Positions 17,440 through 26,175 of a stretch of 64,000 bases of DNA are shown here, one piece after another. Every line of letters begins with the position of its first letter. Position 1 is the first letter of the stretch. The position numbers and the translations under genes were made by a program. The notes under the pieces are model-generated. The model did no database searches and had not been told where the DNA came from. It was given only the letters and a program-made list of their open reading frames with translations. Origin of the DNA: Micromonospora chaiyaphumensis (GTDB lineage: Bacteria; Actinomycetota; Actinomycetes; Mycobacteriales; Micromonosporaceae); NCBI RefSeq assembly GCF_900091435.1, contig NZ_FMCS01000008.1, forward strand, positions 1-64,000. Direction: 5' to 3'.

Positions 17440-17664
17440 GTTACCTGATTGTAATCCGTCAATGTCTGGTCACTCTCGGTTGTTTGACTGGGAGGTAAGG
17501 CCGGGTTTGTGTGCATCCCTGGCCTATCCGCTCCCGGTCAGTTCCACGCTTCGTGATGGTGTTCTGCCCCTCGATCGCCCTCGTGTTACTGACGGGTAAG
17601 CGAGGGGTTGTGAGCTGCACCGCATCGGGTGCACCATCAGGCTCGATCGTTACCCGCCGGTAAC
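17440..17664. promoter_or_regulatory. three GTTAC-N6-GTAA dyads upstream of the DUF6230 operon
   Basis: GTTAC-N6-GTAA occurs at 17440-17455, 17585-17600 and 17649-17664; the last is fully symmetric, with GTTACC and GGTAAC arms. A separate 6-bp inverted repeat, TGCACC/GGTGCA, lies at 17616-17633. These occupy most of the gap between the methyltransferase and DUF6230 starts; no gene is seen there. The repetition suggests a dimeric regulator with several sites; the regulator is unknown. Confidence 0.5.
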
Positions 17665-17734
17665 AGAGGGCGGGCCCCGGTGCGGGCCGCCGACTCGGAC
17701 CGGCCGCCGCGCACATTCGCTCGAGGAGGAACCC

Positions 17735-18343
17735 GTGCAGAATCGGCTCGACAATCAGGGTCGTACCCGGTGGCGGCGCTTCGCCGCGATGATCGTGCCC
17801 GCCACGGCCGCCGCCGGCGCCATCCTGTTCGGCATGTCGACCGGCGCCATCGCGTCCGACATCACCGTCTCCGGGCAGACCTTCAAGATCAAGGCCGAGC
17901 GGCTCGAGGGCGACGGCTTCAAGCAGTACGGCGGCATCGTCCGGGAGAAGGACGGCACCGTCCACCCGATCGCCCTCGCCGAGATCACCAGCGCCGACCT
18001 CTACAAGCTCTGCCAGTCGGTCCGTGCCGACCTGCCGGGGCTGCCGGTGGTGCTCACCATCAACGCCGGTGACGGCAAGGATCCGGCCAAGGCCAAGGAC
18101 CTGCTGATCGCGATGGACAGCCTGGACGGCAACGCGACCTTCAGCAACATCAAGATCGGTCGGGACGCGTCCGACCTGAACCCGACGGCGCGCGCCGGCT
18201 CGTTCGGGCAGAACGCCGAAGAGGTCACCATCACCAACCTCGAACAGGTCTCCCGCTACACCACGGCCTCCACCTTCAACCTGGTGGGCCTGCGACTCAA
18301 GGTCAACGTCGGGGACGCGGCCAAGGGCAAGGAATGTTTCTGA
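17735..18343 (+). CDS. DUF6230 family exported protein
   Basis: 202 residues. A basic N-terminus (RTRWRRFAAM) precedes a hydrophobic segment and an SxA-like cleavage region near residue 40 (STGAIASD), so it is probably exported. The mature part is polar with SGQTFKIKAERLEGDGF and only two Cys. The pattern, and the DUF6114 gene directly downstream, match the actinobacterial DUF6230/DUF6114 pair, sometimes mislabelled 'cholesterol esterase'. No lipase triad is visible, so that label should not be used. A strong GAGGAGGA lies before GTG 17735. Function unknown. Confidence 0.82.
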   Translation: MQNRLDNQGRTRWRRFAAMIVPATAAAGAILFGMSTGAIASDITVSGQTFKIKAERLEGDGFKQYGGIVREKDGTVHPIALAEITSADLYKLCQSVRADLPGLPVVLTINAGDGKDPAKAKDLLIAMDSLDGNATFSNIKIGRDASDLNPTARAGSFGQNAEEVTITNLEQVSRYTTASTFNLVGLRLKVNVGDAAKGKECF

Positions 18344-18423
18344 GCTGAACCGCAGGCCTGCGGCGGGCGACTGCCGCAGGCCCCGTTCCCGTCCCTCGTT
18401 TTTCGCTCGGCCAGGAGGAGTAC

Positions 18424-19947
18424 GTGACGAACGCTGATCCGCAACACGTCCGCGCCGGTGGTGCCGGCCGGGTGTGGCGGGGCTTCCACAGCTGGCGGCG
18501 GACCCGGCCGTTCTGGGGCGGCCTGTTCACCGCGCTGGCCGGGGTGGAGATGTTCGCCTCCACCCGGATGACCCTCAACGGCTTGAGCTTTCACAGCGGA
18601 TCCACCGGGCTCTACTCGCTGCTGATCCCGATCATCCTGCTCAGCTGCGGGCTGCTGCTCTGGTTCAGCCCGGCGCAGCGGCTGTTCTACTCGATCGTCG
18701 CGGCGGTCACGACGATCTACTCGCTGATGGGACTCAACCTCGGCGGCTTCTTCCTCGGCCTGCTGCTCGGCATGGTCGGCAGTGCCCTCGGCTTCGCCTG
18801 GTCGCCGACCGCGCGGCCGGCCAGCGACCTCACCGACGGCTCCGACGCCAGCCACCCCACCGACGGCTCCGACCTCAGCGACCCCACCGAGGGCTCCGAC
18901 GCCGGCGAGCCGGTCGCCGAGGCGTCGGCGGCGTCACCGGTGCCCGCCACGCCCGTCCCCGGTCCGCGCGACGGGGTCCCGCCCTGGCAACGCGAGGGCG
19001 CTCCGGTGGCGGAGGCGGGCCCGGACGGCAAGCCGGAACCACCCGGCACCTCCCGCGATCCGCAGTACTTCGCGGTGGCCCTCATGCTCGGTCTCACCGC
19101 CACGGCTCTGGTGGCCAGTCACCCGCAGCCGGTACGGGCGGCCGCGCCCGCACCGACCTCGACCACCTGCCCGAAGCCGTCGGTGCGGGCCACCACCCCG
19201 TCCCCGTCGCCCAGCCGCAGCACACCGACCCCGACGGCCAGCCCGAGTCCGTCGGCGGAGCCCAGCTCCGGCGGCAACATCATCACGGACATCCTCGACG
19301 GCATCGGAGACCTCTTCACGGGCGGCGGCAAGCCGGCGGAGTCGACCACCCCGACGGCGACCGCCAGCCCGAGCACCGGTGCGACCGCGACGCCCCGCAC
19401 CCCGGCCACCCCGACCCCGACCGCCACCGGCGGCACCGCTCTCACCTGCTCCCCGGCGAAGCCGAACCGGCCGGGCAAGGTGGAGACGGGTGAGCTGATG
19501 CCGAAGATCGCCCCCGAGGCGGGACAGCCGAAGGTGGCCGGGCAGCCGTCGAAGCTGACCGGCTCCAAGGTGACCATGACCGGGCTGCGGTTCGAGGGGA
19601 TCGTCGAGCTGCCCACCCGTGACGGCACGCTCAAGTGCCTGAAGTTCACCATGGACAAGGCGGTGACGGAGGACTTCACGCTCCTGGCCAGCGGCCCGGG
19701 CGGCAAGAGGCAGCGGTACGTCACCGACAAGCTGACGGTCGAGGGTGACGTCGCCTTCTACGCCACCCGGTTCGTCGGGCACCTGCTCGGCATCAAGATC
19801 ACCCTGACCCCGGACCTGCCGTTCCCCGACGGCCTCCCGATCACCTCGCCGATCCCGATCAGCTTCACCGACCCGGTGATCGACCTGGCCTACGAGAACT
19901 CCAAGGCGCTCACCGCGCGGCCGATCCTCAAGCTCGACCTCGCCTGA
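18424..19947 (+). CDS. DUF6114 family membrane protein
   Basis: 507 residues. The N-terminal 125 residues start with WRGFHSWRRTRPFWGGL and contain about four membrane spans, the DUF6114 core. A charged Asp/Ser linker with three tandem 9-residue repeats follows, then a further helix (about 220-240), a Pro/Thr/Ser-rich wall-spanning linker, and a soluble C-terminal domain (about 350-507). That outer domain is an addition relative to short DUF6114 proteins. GTG 18424 has AGGAGG 5 nt upstream and follows DUF6230 by 80 nt, so the two are cotranscribed. Together they probably form an envelope complex; function unknown. Confidence 0.82.
   Translation: MTNADPQHVRAGGAGRVWRGFHSWRRTRPFWGGLFTALAGVEMFASTRMTLNGLSFHSGSTGLYSLLIPIILLSCGLLLWFSPAQRLFYSIVAAVTTIYSLMGLNLGGFFLGLLLGMVGSALGFAWSPTARPASDLTDGSDASHPTDGSDLSDPTEGSDAGEPVAEASAASPVPATPVPGPRDGVPPWQREGAPVAEAGPDGKPEPPGTSRDPQYFAVALMLGLTATALVASHPQPVRAAAPAPTSTTCPKPSVRATTPSPSPSRSTPTPTASPSPSAEPSSGGNIITDILDGIGDLFTGGGKPAESTTPTATASPSTGATATPRTPATPTPTATGGTALTCSPAKPNRPGKVETGELMPKIAPEAGQPKVAGQPSKLTGSKVTMTGLRFEGIVELPTRDGTLKCLKFTMDKAVTEDFTLLASGPGGKRQRYVTDKLTVEGDVAFYATRFVGHLLGIKITLTPDLPFPDGLPITSPIPISFTDPVIDLAYENSKALTARPILKLDLA
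18832..18912 (+). repeat. tandem 27-nt repeat, three copies, inside the DUF6114 gene
   Basis: Three in-frame 27-nt units encode TDGSDASHP, TDGSDLSDP and TEGSDAGEP. They form an acidic linker between the membrane core and the outer part. Copy number may vary between strains. Confidence 0.8.
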
Positions 19948-19976
19948 CCCTCGCCTGACCCCGACCACCATGCGAA

Positions 19977-20016
19977 ACGGCCGGAAGCCGAAGGATTCCC
20001 TCCGACTCCCGGCCGT
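19977..20016. terminator. weak bidirectional hairpin
   Basis: ACGGCCGG and its complement CCGGCCGT frame a partly paired 24-nt interior, between the convergent DUF6114 and DUF885 genes. Confidence 0.45.
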
Positions 20017-20026
20017 CGTCGTGCGG

Positions 20027-21697
20027 TCAGAGCCGGGCCAGCGCCCGGCGCAGCGGGTCGAGCCCCAGCGAGCCCAGGTCGAGCGCCTGGCGGTGGAACT
20101 CCTTGAGGTCGAAGTCGGCGCCTTTGCGGGCCTTCGCCTCCTCGCGGGCCTGGAGCCAGATCCGCTCGCCCACCTTGTACGAGGGCGCCTGCCCCGGCCA
20201 GCCGAGGTAGCGGTTCAGCTCGAAGCGCAGGTTCTCGTCCGGCACCCGGCAGTGCGCACGCATGAACTCCCAGCCCAGCTCCGGCGTCCAGCGCTCGCCG
20301 GGGTGGAAGCCGAACGGGTTGTCGGCCGGGATCTCCAGCTCCAGGTGCATGCCGATGTCGACGATGACCCGGGCGGCCCGGAACGCCTGCCCGTCGAGCA
20401 TGCCGAGCTTGTCGCCCGGGTCCTCGAGGTAGCCCAGCTCGTCCATCAGCCGCTCGGAGTAGAGCGCCCAGCCCTCACCGTGCCCGGAGACCCAGCAGAG
20501 CAGCCGCTGCCAGCGGTTGAGGAGGTCGGCCCGGACGGCGGTCTGGGCGACCTGGAGGTGATGGCCCGGCACGCCCTCGTGGTAGACCGTGGTCACCTCG
20601 CGCCAGGTGGAGAAGTCGGTGATCCCCTGCGGCACCGCCCACCACATCCGGCCCGGGCGGGAGAAGTCCTCGCTCGGGCCGGTGTAGTAGATGGCGCCGT
20701 CGCTGGTGGGGGCGAGGCAGCACTCGATCCGGCGCACCTGCTCGGGGATGTCGAAGTGGGTGCCGTGCAGTTCGCTGATCGCCTTGTCGGCGAGCGCCTG
20801 CATCCAGTCGCGGAACGCCTCCTTGCCCTGGATGGTCCGGGCCGGGTCCGCGTCCAGCGCGGCGACCGCGTCGTCGATGCTCGCGCCGGGGCCGACGATC
20901 CGGGCGGCGACCGCCCGCATCTCACCCTCCAGGCGGGCCAGCTCGGCGAAACCCCACGCGTACGTCTCGTCGAGGTCGACCCGGGCACCGAGGAAGTACT
21001 GCGAGGCCAGCTCGTAGCGCTCCCGGCCGGCGGCCTGCTTCTGCCGGCCCCGCGGGGCCAGCTCGGTGCGGAGGAACTGCCCGAACTCGGCGGTGGCGGC
21101 CGTCGCGGCGGCGGCGCCCTTGCGCAGCTCGGCGCCGAGCGCGCCGTCCGCGCCGAGCCGCTCGGCCAGGCCGTGGAAGAAGTTGTCGCCGTTCGGGTCC
21201 ACCCAGATGTCGCACTGCTTGGCGACCTCGACCAGCTGCACCTGCGAGCTGATCCGGCCGGCCTCCGCCGCCTCGCGCAGTGTGCGCTTGTAGCCCTCCA
21301 GCGCGCCGGCGAAGCCGTTGAGACGGGCGGCCACGTTCGCCTTCGCGTCGTCGCTCCCGGTCGGCATGAGGTCGAAGACCATCCGCAGGTCGTGCAGCCC
21401 GCTGGCGATCACGTTGACCTCGCTGCTGGTCTCGCCGGCCTCGTAGCGGGCGAGCTCCAGGCCGAGGCGCTCCTGCATGGCCTCCTTGGCGGTCCGCTCC
21501 GACTCCGTGTCCGGCTCGGTCACGTCGAGGTCGGCCAGGGTGCGCCGGGTCAGGTCGGCGCGGGCCGCGTAGCCGTCCGGGGAGAGGTCGTCGAGCTGGT
21601 CGTCGTAGCCGGCGATGCCGACGTAGGTGGCCCCGGTCGGGCTCAGCGGAGCCCAGTCGGCCACGTAGCGGTTGGCGAGGTCATCGATTCGTCCCAC
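20027..21697 (-). CDS. DUF885 domain-containing metallopeptidase-like protein
   Basis: 556 residues covering the full DUF885 family length. The metal-site motif HEGVPGHHLQ lies at about residues 370-380, followed by EGWALYSERLMDELGY, the second conserved block. These resemble gluzincin zinc sites (HExxH-like, with an insertion), and the family is treated as putative carboxypeptidases. No signal peptide is seen, so it is cytosolic. GTG 21697 starts MGRIDDLANRYV, the usual family start; its ribosome site is weak. Divergent from the EamA gene. Confidence 0.85.
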   Translation of the reverse strand: MGRIDDLANRYVADWAPLSPTGATYVGIAGYDDQLDDLSPDGYAARADLTRRTLADLDVTEPDTESERTAKEAMQERLGLELARYEAGETSSEVNVIASGLHDLRMVFDLMPTGSDDAKANVAARLNGFAGALEGYKRTLREAAEAGRISSQVQLVEVAKQCDIWVDPNGDNFFHGLAERLGADGALGAELRKGAAAATAATAEFGQFLRTELAPRGRQKQAAGRERYELASQYFLGARVDLDETYAWGFAELARLEGEMRAVAARIVGPGASIDDAVAALDADPARTIQGKEAFRDWMQALADKAISELHGTHFDIPEQVRRIECCLAPTSDGAIYYTGPSEDFSRPGRMWWAVPQGITDFSTWREVTTVYHEGVPGHHLQVAQTAVRADLLNRWQRLLCWVSGHGEGWALYSERLMDELGYLEDPGDKLGMLDGQAFRAARVIVDIGMHLELEIPADNPFGFHPGERWTPELGWEFMRAHCRVPDENLRFELNRYLGWPGQAPSYKVGERIWLQAREEAKARKGADFDLKEFHRQALDLGSLGLDPLRRALARL

Positions 21698-21865
21698 CAG
21701 GCGACCCTACGTGACCGGGCCACCCCGGTGTCGACGGTGTTTTGCCGTGTTCGCGGGCGCCGGTGGGTCCCGTGTCGGCGGGCGGCTGTGGCGGTCGACA
21801 CGGCGTCCGATTTTCGCGGGACTTCGTCGTACCCCTGCGGCAGAGTGTCAGGAGTGACAGCGGAT

Positions 21866-22828
21866 ATGACTCCTGACCGGGCACCGGTGCGCAGTTGGCT
21901 GCCCGGGTTCCTCGCACTCGGCGTGATCTGGGGTTCCAGCTTCCTCTTCATCAAGGTGGGCGTGGCCGAGCTGCACCCGCTGCACCTCACCCTCTACCGC
22001 GTGGCCACCGGTGCGGCCACGCTGCTGGTGGTGCTGGCCGTGCTGCGCGACCGGCTGCCCCGCGAGCCCCGGGTCTGGGCGCACCTGGTGGTGGTCGCCG
22101 CCTTCGGCGTGGCGCTGCCGTTCACCCTGTTCGGCTTCGGCGAGCAGCGGGTCGAGTCGATGCTCGCCGGCATCTGGAACGCCACCACGCCGCTGATCGT
22201 GCTGCCGCTGGCGGTGCTGGTGTTCCGCACCGAGCGGCTGACCGTGCGGCGCGCGGTCGGGCTGGGGCTGGGCTTCGCCGGCGTGCTCGTGGTGCTCGGC
22301 GTCTGGGAGGGCGTGGGCGGCTCGCACTTCACCGGCCAGCTCATGTGCCTCGGTGCGGCGGCCTGCTACGGGGTGGCGATCCCCTACCAGAAGAAGTTCA
22401 TCGCCGGCAGCGCGTACTCCGGCCTGTCGCTCTCGGCGGCGCAGCTGCTGGTGGCGACCGCGCAGCTCGCGGTGGTCGCGCCGCTGGTGGCGGGTGCGCC
22501 GCCGGTGCCCACCGGGCTGTCCGCGAAGGTGGTGGCGTCCGTGCTGGCGCTCGGCGCGCTCGGCACCGGGCTGGCCTTCGTGATCAACCTGCGCAACATC
22601 CGGCTCGCGGGTGCGAGCACGGCGTCCACCGTCACGTACCTGATCCCGGTGTTCGCGGTGCTGGTCGGCGCGGTGGTGCTCGGCGAGCGGATGAACTGGC
22701 ACCAGCCGGTTGGCGCACTGATCGTGCTGGTGGGCGTGGCCGTCGCACAGGGGATGCTCGGCCGGCGCCGGCCCGTGGAGGCCCCCGCCCCGGCCGCCGC
22801 TCCGGCGGCGGTGCCGGCCGGCCGCTGA
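21866..22828 (+). CDS. EamA/DMT family transporter
   Basis: 320 residues with ten predicted helices in two homologous halves. LALGVIWGSSFLFIKVGV is the start of the first EamA repeat, and the CLGAAACYGVAIPYQK region opens the second. Members export or import amino acids, nucleotides or drugs; the substrate is not predictable. ATG 21866 has AGGAG 11 nt upstream; GTG 21854 is an alternative start. It stands alone, divergent from the DUF885 gene and convergent with the PHP gene. Confidence 0.88.
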   Translation: MTPDRAPVRSWLPGFLALGVIWGSSFLFIKVGVAELHPLHLTLYRVATGAATLLVVLAVLRDRLPREPRVWAHLVVVAAFGVALPFTLFGFGEQRVESMLAGIWNATTPLIVLPLAVLVFRTERLTVRRAVGLGLGFAGVLVVLGVWEGVGGSHFTGQLMCLGAAACYGVAIPYQKKFIAGSAYSGLSLSAAQLLVATAQLAVVAPLVAGAPPVPTGLSAKVVASVLALGALGTGLAFVINLRNIRLAGASTASTVTYLIPVFAVLVGAVVLGERMNWHQPVGALIVLVGVAVAQGMLGRRRPVEAPAPAAAPAAVPAGR

Positions 22829-22876
22829 CCGTCAGGCCGGCGAGACGGCGGGGTCAAGCCCTGCCGGGCTCGCCGG

Positions 22877-23947
22877 TCAGCCGCGCCCGGCCGTCCACTT
22901 CACGAGCCGGTCGGCCTTCCAGGTGTTGACCACCTTGCTGGCCGGCACGCCGCAGAGCGCGGCCCGCTCGCAGCCGAAGCGCTGCCAGTCGAGCTGGCCG
23001 GGGGCGTGCGCGTCGGTGTTGATGGCGAACCGGCAGCCGGCCTCCAGCGCGCGGCGGATGAGCCGCTTCGGCGGGTCCTGCCGCTCCGGCCGGGAGTTGA
23101 TCTCGACGGCCACGTCGTGCTCCGCGCAGGCCGCGAAGACCGCCTCGGCGTCGAAGTCGCTCTCCTTGCGGGTACGCGCCCGGTGTCCCCGGTCGCCGGG
23201 GCCGGTCACTCCCGCGGGGCGGGAGGAGACCATCCGCCCGGTGCAGTGACCCAGGATGTCGAGGTGCGGGTTGGCGACGGCGGCCAGCATCCGGCGGGTC
23301 ATCTTCGCCCGGTCGTCGTTGAGGCCGCTGTGCACCGAGCCGACCACCACGTCGAGCCGGGCCAGCAGCTTCTCGTCCTGGTCCAGCGAGCCGTCGGCCA
23401 GGATGTCCACCTCGATGCCGGTGAGGATCCGGAAGCCCTTGGGCAGCGCCTCGTTCACCGCTGCCACGTGGTCGAGCTGCTTGCGCAGCCGGTCCGCGGT
23501 GAGCCCCCGGGCCACCTTCAGCCGGGGCGAGTGGTCGGTGAGCACCACGTACTCGTGTCCCAGCTCGACGGCCGCCAGGGCCATCTCCTCGATCGGCGAG
23601 CCGCCGTCGGACCAGTCCGAGTGGGTGTGGCAGTCGCCGCGCAGCGCGTCCCGCAGTTTCGCCGCGGACTCGTCCAGGTCGGTGCCCTCGGTGGCGACCA
23701 GGCGGCGCAGATAGACCGGCTCCTCGCCGGCCAGCGACTCGACCACGCACCGGGCCGTGACGTCGCCGACCCCGGACAGCTCAGCGAGCTTGCCGGTGCG
23801 GGCCCGCTCGGCCACCTCGCCGGCCGGCAGGGCGCCGAGGGCGTTGGCCGCCGACCGGAACGCCCGGACCCGGTAGGTGGCCTCGTTCGCCCGTTCCAGC
23901 AGGAACGCGATCCGCCGCAGGTCGGCGATGGGGTCCCGGGCAGTCAT
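22877..23947 (-). CDS. PHP domain-containing protein (PolX-like phosphoesterase)
   Basis: 356 residues. The first about 90 residues form helix-hairpin-helix/PolX-type helices (DPIADLRRIAFLLERANE; LSGVGDVTARCVVESL). A PHP domain follows with metal ligands in CHTHSDWSDG, LTDHSPRL, GIEVDIL and LGHCTGR. The layout equals the C-terminal PHP part of bacterial PolX joined to an HhH segment, without the nucleotidyltransferase. A phosphatase or 3' nuclease role in DNA repair is possible. ATG 23947 is chosen over an upstream TTG. Confidence 0.85.
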   Translation of the reverse strand: MTARDPIADLRRIAFLLERANEATYRVRAFRSAANALGALPAGEVAERARTGKLAELSGVGDVTARCVVESLAGEEPVYLRRLVATEGTDLDESAAKLRDALRGDCHTHSDWSDGGSPIEEMALAAVELGHEYVVLTDHSPRLKVARGLTADRLRKQLDHVAAVNEALPKGFRILTGIEVDILADGSLDQDEKLLARLDVVVGSVHSGLNDDRAKMTRRMLAAVANPHLDILGHCTGRMVSSRPAGVTGPGDRGHRARTRKESDFDAEAVFAACAEHDVAVEINSRPERQDPPKRLIRRALEAGCRFAINTDAHAPGQLDWQRFGCERAALCGVPASKVVNTWKADRLVKWTAGRG

Positions 23948-24017
23948 GCCCTGCAACCTACGCGCCCGCGCCGCCCGCCGCGCGGGTCCGGCCCCGGGTG
24001 TCGGGAGTGGACGCCGC

Positions 24018-24776
24018 TCAGCCGGCCGCGGCGGAGCCGCTCGGCGCCTTCGGGCAGCCGTGGCGGCGCTGCCACGCGGCCACCTCGGCGGCCGGCGCGC
24101 GGTTGCCCCGCTTGCGCCACGAGTCGAGATACTTCGCCGGCCAGACGACGCCCCGCCGGATCCACCAGTCGTCGTGGCCGGTGCACTTCGGGGAGAGCCC
24201 GAAGTGCAGGTGGCAGACGTTGTTGGCGTTCCCGGTGTGGCCCACCTTCCCGAGCTGCTGACCGGCCCGGACGCGGACGCCGGCGTCGACGCCCGTGGCG
24301 ATCGCGCTCAGGTGCGACCCGTAGTAGCGGACCCCGTCGTCGCCGAGCAGGGACACCGACAGCCCGCCGTTGTTCGGCCCGAGCGGCTCTCGCCGGCTGA
24401 ACCGGTCCACCCGGCTGACCTCCAGGATCACGCCGTCGGTGACCGCCACGACCGGCTCGCCGCAGTCGGCGAAGATGTCCGTCCCGGGGTAGGCGGAGTG
24501 GGTGGGGTGGTAGTCGACGTTGCCGGCGCGCACCGGGAAGACGTGCCGCGACTCGGTGCGGCTCGGCGACGGGGACGGCGCGGGCGGGGCCGATGCGACG
24601 GGTCCGGCCGGCCGGGCGGGCTGCGCCCCGGAGGACGGCGTGCCCGGGCTCTGCCACGAGCTGCCCGGCTCCCCGGTGGAGCCGGCGTCCGGGGCGCACC
24701 CGGCGGCCAGCGCCGCCACGAGCAGCAGGACCGGGTACGCCGGACGCGCGCGGCGTCCGATCGATGGCGAGCGCAT
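24018..24776 (-). CDS. M23 family metallopeptidase lipoprotein
   Basis: 252 residues. A twin-basic N-terminus and hydrophobic stretch end in the lipobox LAAGC (Cys about residue 27), giving a lipid-anchored exported protein. A Pro/Ser-rich linker leads to a LytM/M23 domain with HPTHSAYPGTDIFA, GNANNVCHLHFG (HxH zinc ligands) and a VGHTG turn. It should cut peptidoglycan peptide bridges or act as a degenerate amidase activator; the H..D/HxH ligands appear intact. ATG 24776 has AGGA 7 nt upstream. Confidence 0.88.
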   Translation of the reverse strand: MRSPSIGRRARPAYPVLLLVAALAAGCAPDAGSTGEPGSSWQSPGTPSSGAQPARPAGPVASAPPAPSPSPSRTESRHVFPVRAGNVDYHPTHSAYPGTDIFADCGEPVVAVTDGVILEVSRVDRFSRREPLGPNNGGLSVSLLGDDGVRYYGSHLSAIATGVDAGVRVRAGQQLGKVGHTGNANNVCHLHFGLSPKCTGHDDWWIRRGVVWPAKYLDSWRKRGNRAPAAEVAAWQRRHGCPKAPSGSAAAG

Positions 24777-24886
24777 CCGGTCATCCTGGCAGACCACTAC
24801 CGTAGGGACGAACGCTGCGACGGACCCGCGCCGGCCCGTCGCTCTGCGTGATCTCGGTACGTCTACGGTCCGTGAAGGGGGCAGCG

Positions 24887-25282
24887 GTGACGAACGGGTG
24901 GCACGGCATGGCCGGGGAGCCCGGTGCGGGGCCGGTGCGCCCGCTGCCCCGTACGCCGTCGGGGCTCTTCCCGTCCGGGGCGCCGATGCGGCCCAGCTAC
25001 CGCGAGCCGTACCCGGTGACCGGGCCCGGCGTCGCGATCGGCGCGGTGACCGCGTTCGCCTGGTTGCTGCTGTTCGGCCTGCTCGGGCGGGACGTGCGCG
25101 GCTACGCCTGGTGGACCCTGCTCGCCGGCGGGCTGGCCTGGCTGGCCGCCGCGGTGCTGGTCCGCCACGGCGACCGGGGGGTGGCCACCGGGGTCGCCAT
25201 CGTCACGGCGGGTGGCTGGAGCATCGCTGCGGCGATCGTCGCGGTGCGCTGGGCGCAGACCGGCGACTGGCCGCTCTGGTGA
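24887..25282 (+). CDS. small membrane protein of unknown function
   Basis: 131 residues. A Pro/Gly-rich cytoplasmic N-terminus of about 45 residues is followed by three predicted helices (GVAIGAVTAFAWLLLFGLLG; TLLAGGLAWLAAAVLV; a third about 105-122). GTG 24887 has AAGGGGG 5 nt upstream. I recognise no family. It is divergent from the M23 lipoprotein gene. Confidence 0.65.
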   Translation: MTNGWHGMAGEPGAGPVRPLPRTPSGLFPSGAPMRPSYREPYPVTGPGVAIGAVTAFAWLLLFGLLGRDVRGYAWWTLLAGGLAWLAAAVLVRHGDRGVATGVAIVTAGGWSIAAAIVAVRWAQTGDWPLW

Positions 25283-25354
25283 CGGTGCGTGCCGGTTTCG
25301 CTGCGTAGCGAAGACCGTCTTGACGTACGCGCGGTGACGGTCCACGCTCGCGGT

Positions 25355-25528
25355 ATGGCCTGGATCACCCCGCCGCGGCTCGACCCCGAGCGGAGCCGCC
25401 GTCGCCTGCAACTCCTCGCCGAGTTGGCCGGTGCCCGCACCGTGCGGCAGCGTGAACGGCCGCAGCAGCGGGCGCGCTCGGAGCGCCTGCGCGAACTCAT
25501 CGCGACCCGCCGGCGCATCGCCGGCTGA
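25355..25528 (+). CDS. possible small basic protein
   Basis: 57 residues beginning MAWITPPRLDPERS and very Arg-rich throughout, probably a single helix. No good ribosome site precedes the ATG, and the composition could be chance in GC-rich DNA. Marked as possible only. Confidence 0.3.
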   Translation: MAWITPPRLDPERSRRRLQLLAELAGARTVRQRERPQQRARSERLRELIATRRRIAG

Positions 25529-25647
25529 CCGACTTTCTCCAGGATCGGCCGGCCCTTCGGGGCGTTGACCGGTCGCCTGCCGACCCGACCGGTTAACGTG
25601 CATCGCGTGACGAGTCGGCGTGCTGCCGAGGCCAATTTGGGGGGACC

Positions 25648-26175
25648 GTGTCGTACTTCGCTGCTGCCGTGGCGCGCGTCGAGGGCGCCTGGACCGCCGA
25701 AGAGGTGAGTTTGCGGGGGGTCACCGACATCGAGGAGGTGGCCGACCGCATGCGCGACGTCGAGCCGGACGCCGACCTCTCCCTGCTGTTCGTCGAGGCC
25801 GACGACACGTACCTGGTGATCCTGCGGCTGGACGAGGGCGAGGACCTGCGGGTCTTCGGCTCCGACTCGGCGTACGCCGAGGAGTCCCGGCTCGGCGCGC
25901 TGCTGGTCGGGGACCTGAAGACCTCGGTGACCGGGTTGGAGGACGCCGACGAGCCGCGGCCGGCCGCCACCGGCGACGAGGAGACCGAGCAGCCGGCCGT
26001 GGATCCGGAGGCCGACCCGGTGGGCGACGCGGACATCCTCGCCGACCTGGGCATCCCGGCGCCGAAGCTGCTCGCGCTCTGCGGCCACGAGGGGATGATG
26101 CCGGCCGACGTCACCGCCGAGGTCTGCCAGGTGCTGGGCTGCGCCGACGAGGTCGAGGAGTTGCGTGAGGTCTGA
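25648..26175 (+). CDS. tRNA adenosine deaminase-associated protein
   Basis: 175 residues beginning MSYFAAAVARVEGAW. The composition is very acidic, with LGIPAPKLLALCGHEGMMPADV near the C-terminus. It matches the actinobacterial protein found directly upstream of tadA and named after that neighbour. No catalytic motif is visible; a helper role for TadA is inferred from conserved pairing. GTG 25648 follows a GGGGGG tract. Its stop overlaps the likely tadA start by 11 nt. Confidence 0.85.
   Translation: MSYFAAAVARVEGAWTAEEVSLRGVTDIEEVADRMRDVEPDADLSLLFVEADDTYLVILRLDEGEDLRVFGSDSAYAEESRLGALLVGDLKTSVTGLEDADEPRPAATGDEETEQPAVDPEADPVGDADILADLGIPAPKLLALCGHEGMMPADVTAEVCQVLGCADEVEELREV

Noticed and set aside
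22837..22876. CCGGCGAG/CTCGCCGG inverted repeat between the EamA and PHP genes
   Set aside because: Only 8 bp with a 24-nt loop; too weak to list as a terminator.
23006..24400. 464-codon plus-strand frame across the PHP and M23 genes
   Set aside because: Runs antisense to two real genes with intact active sites; composition is non-protein-like.
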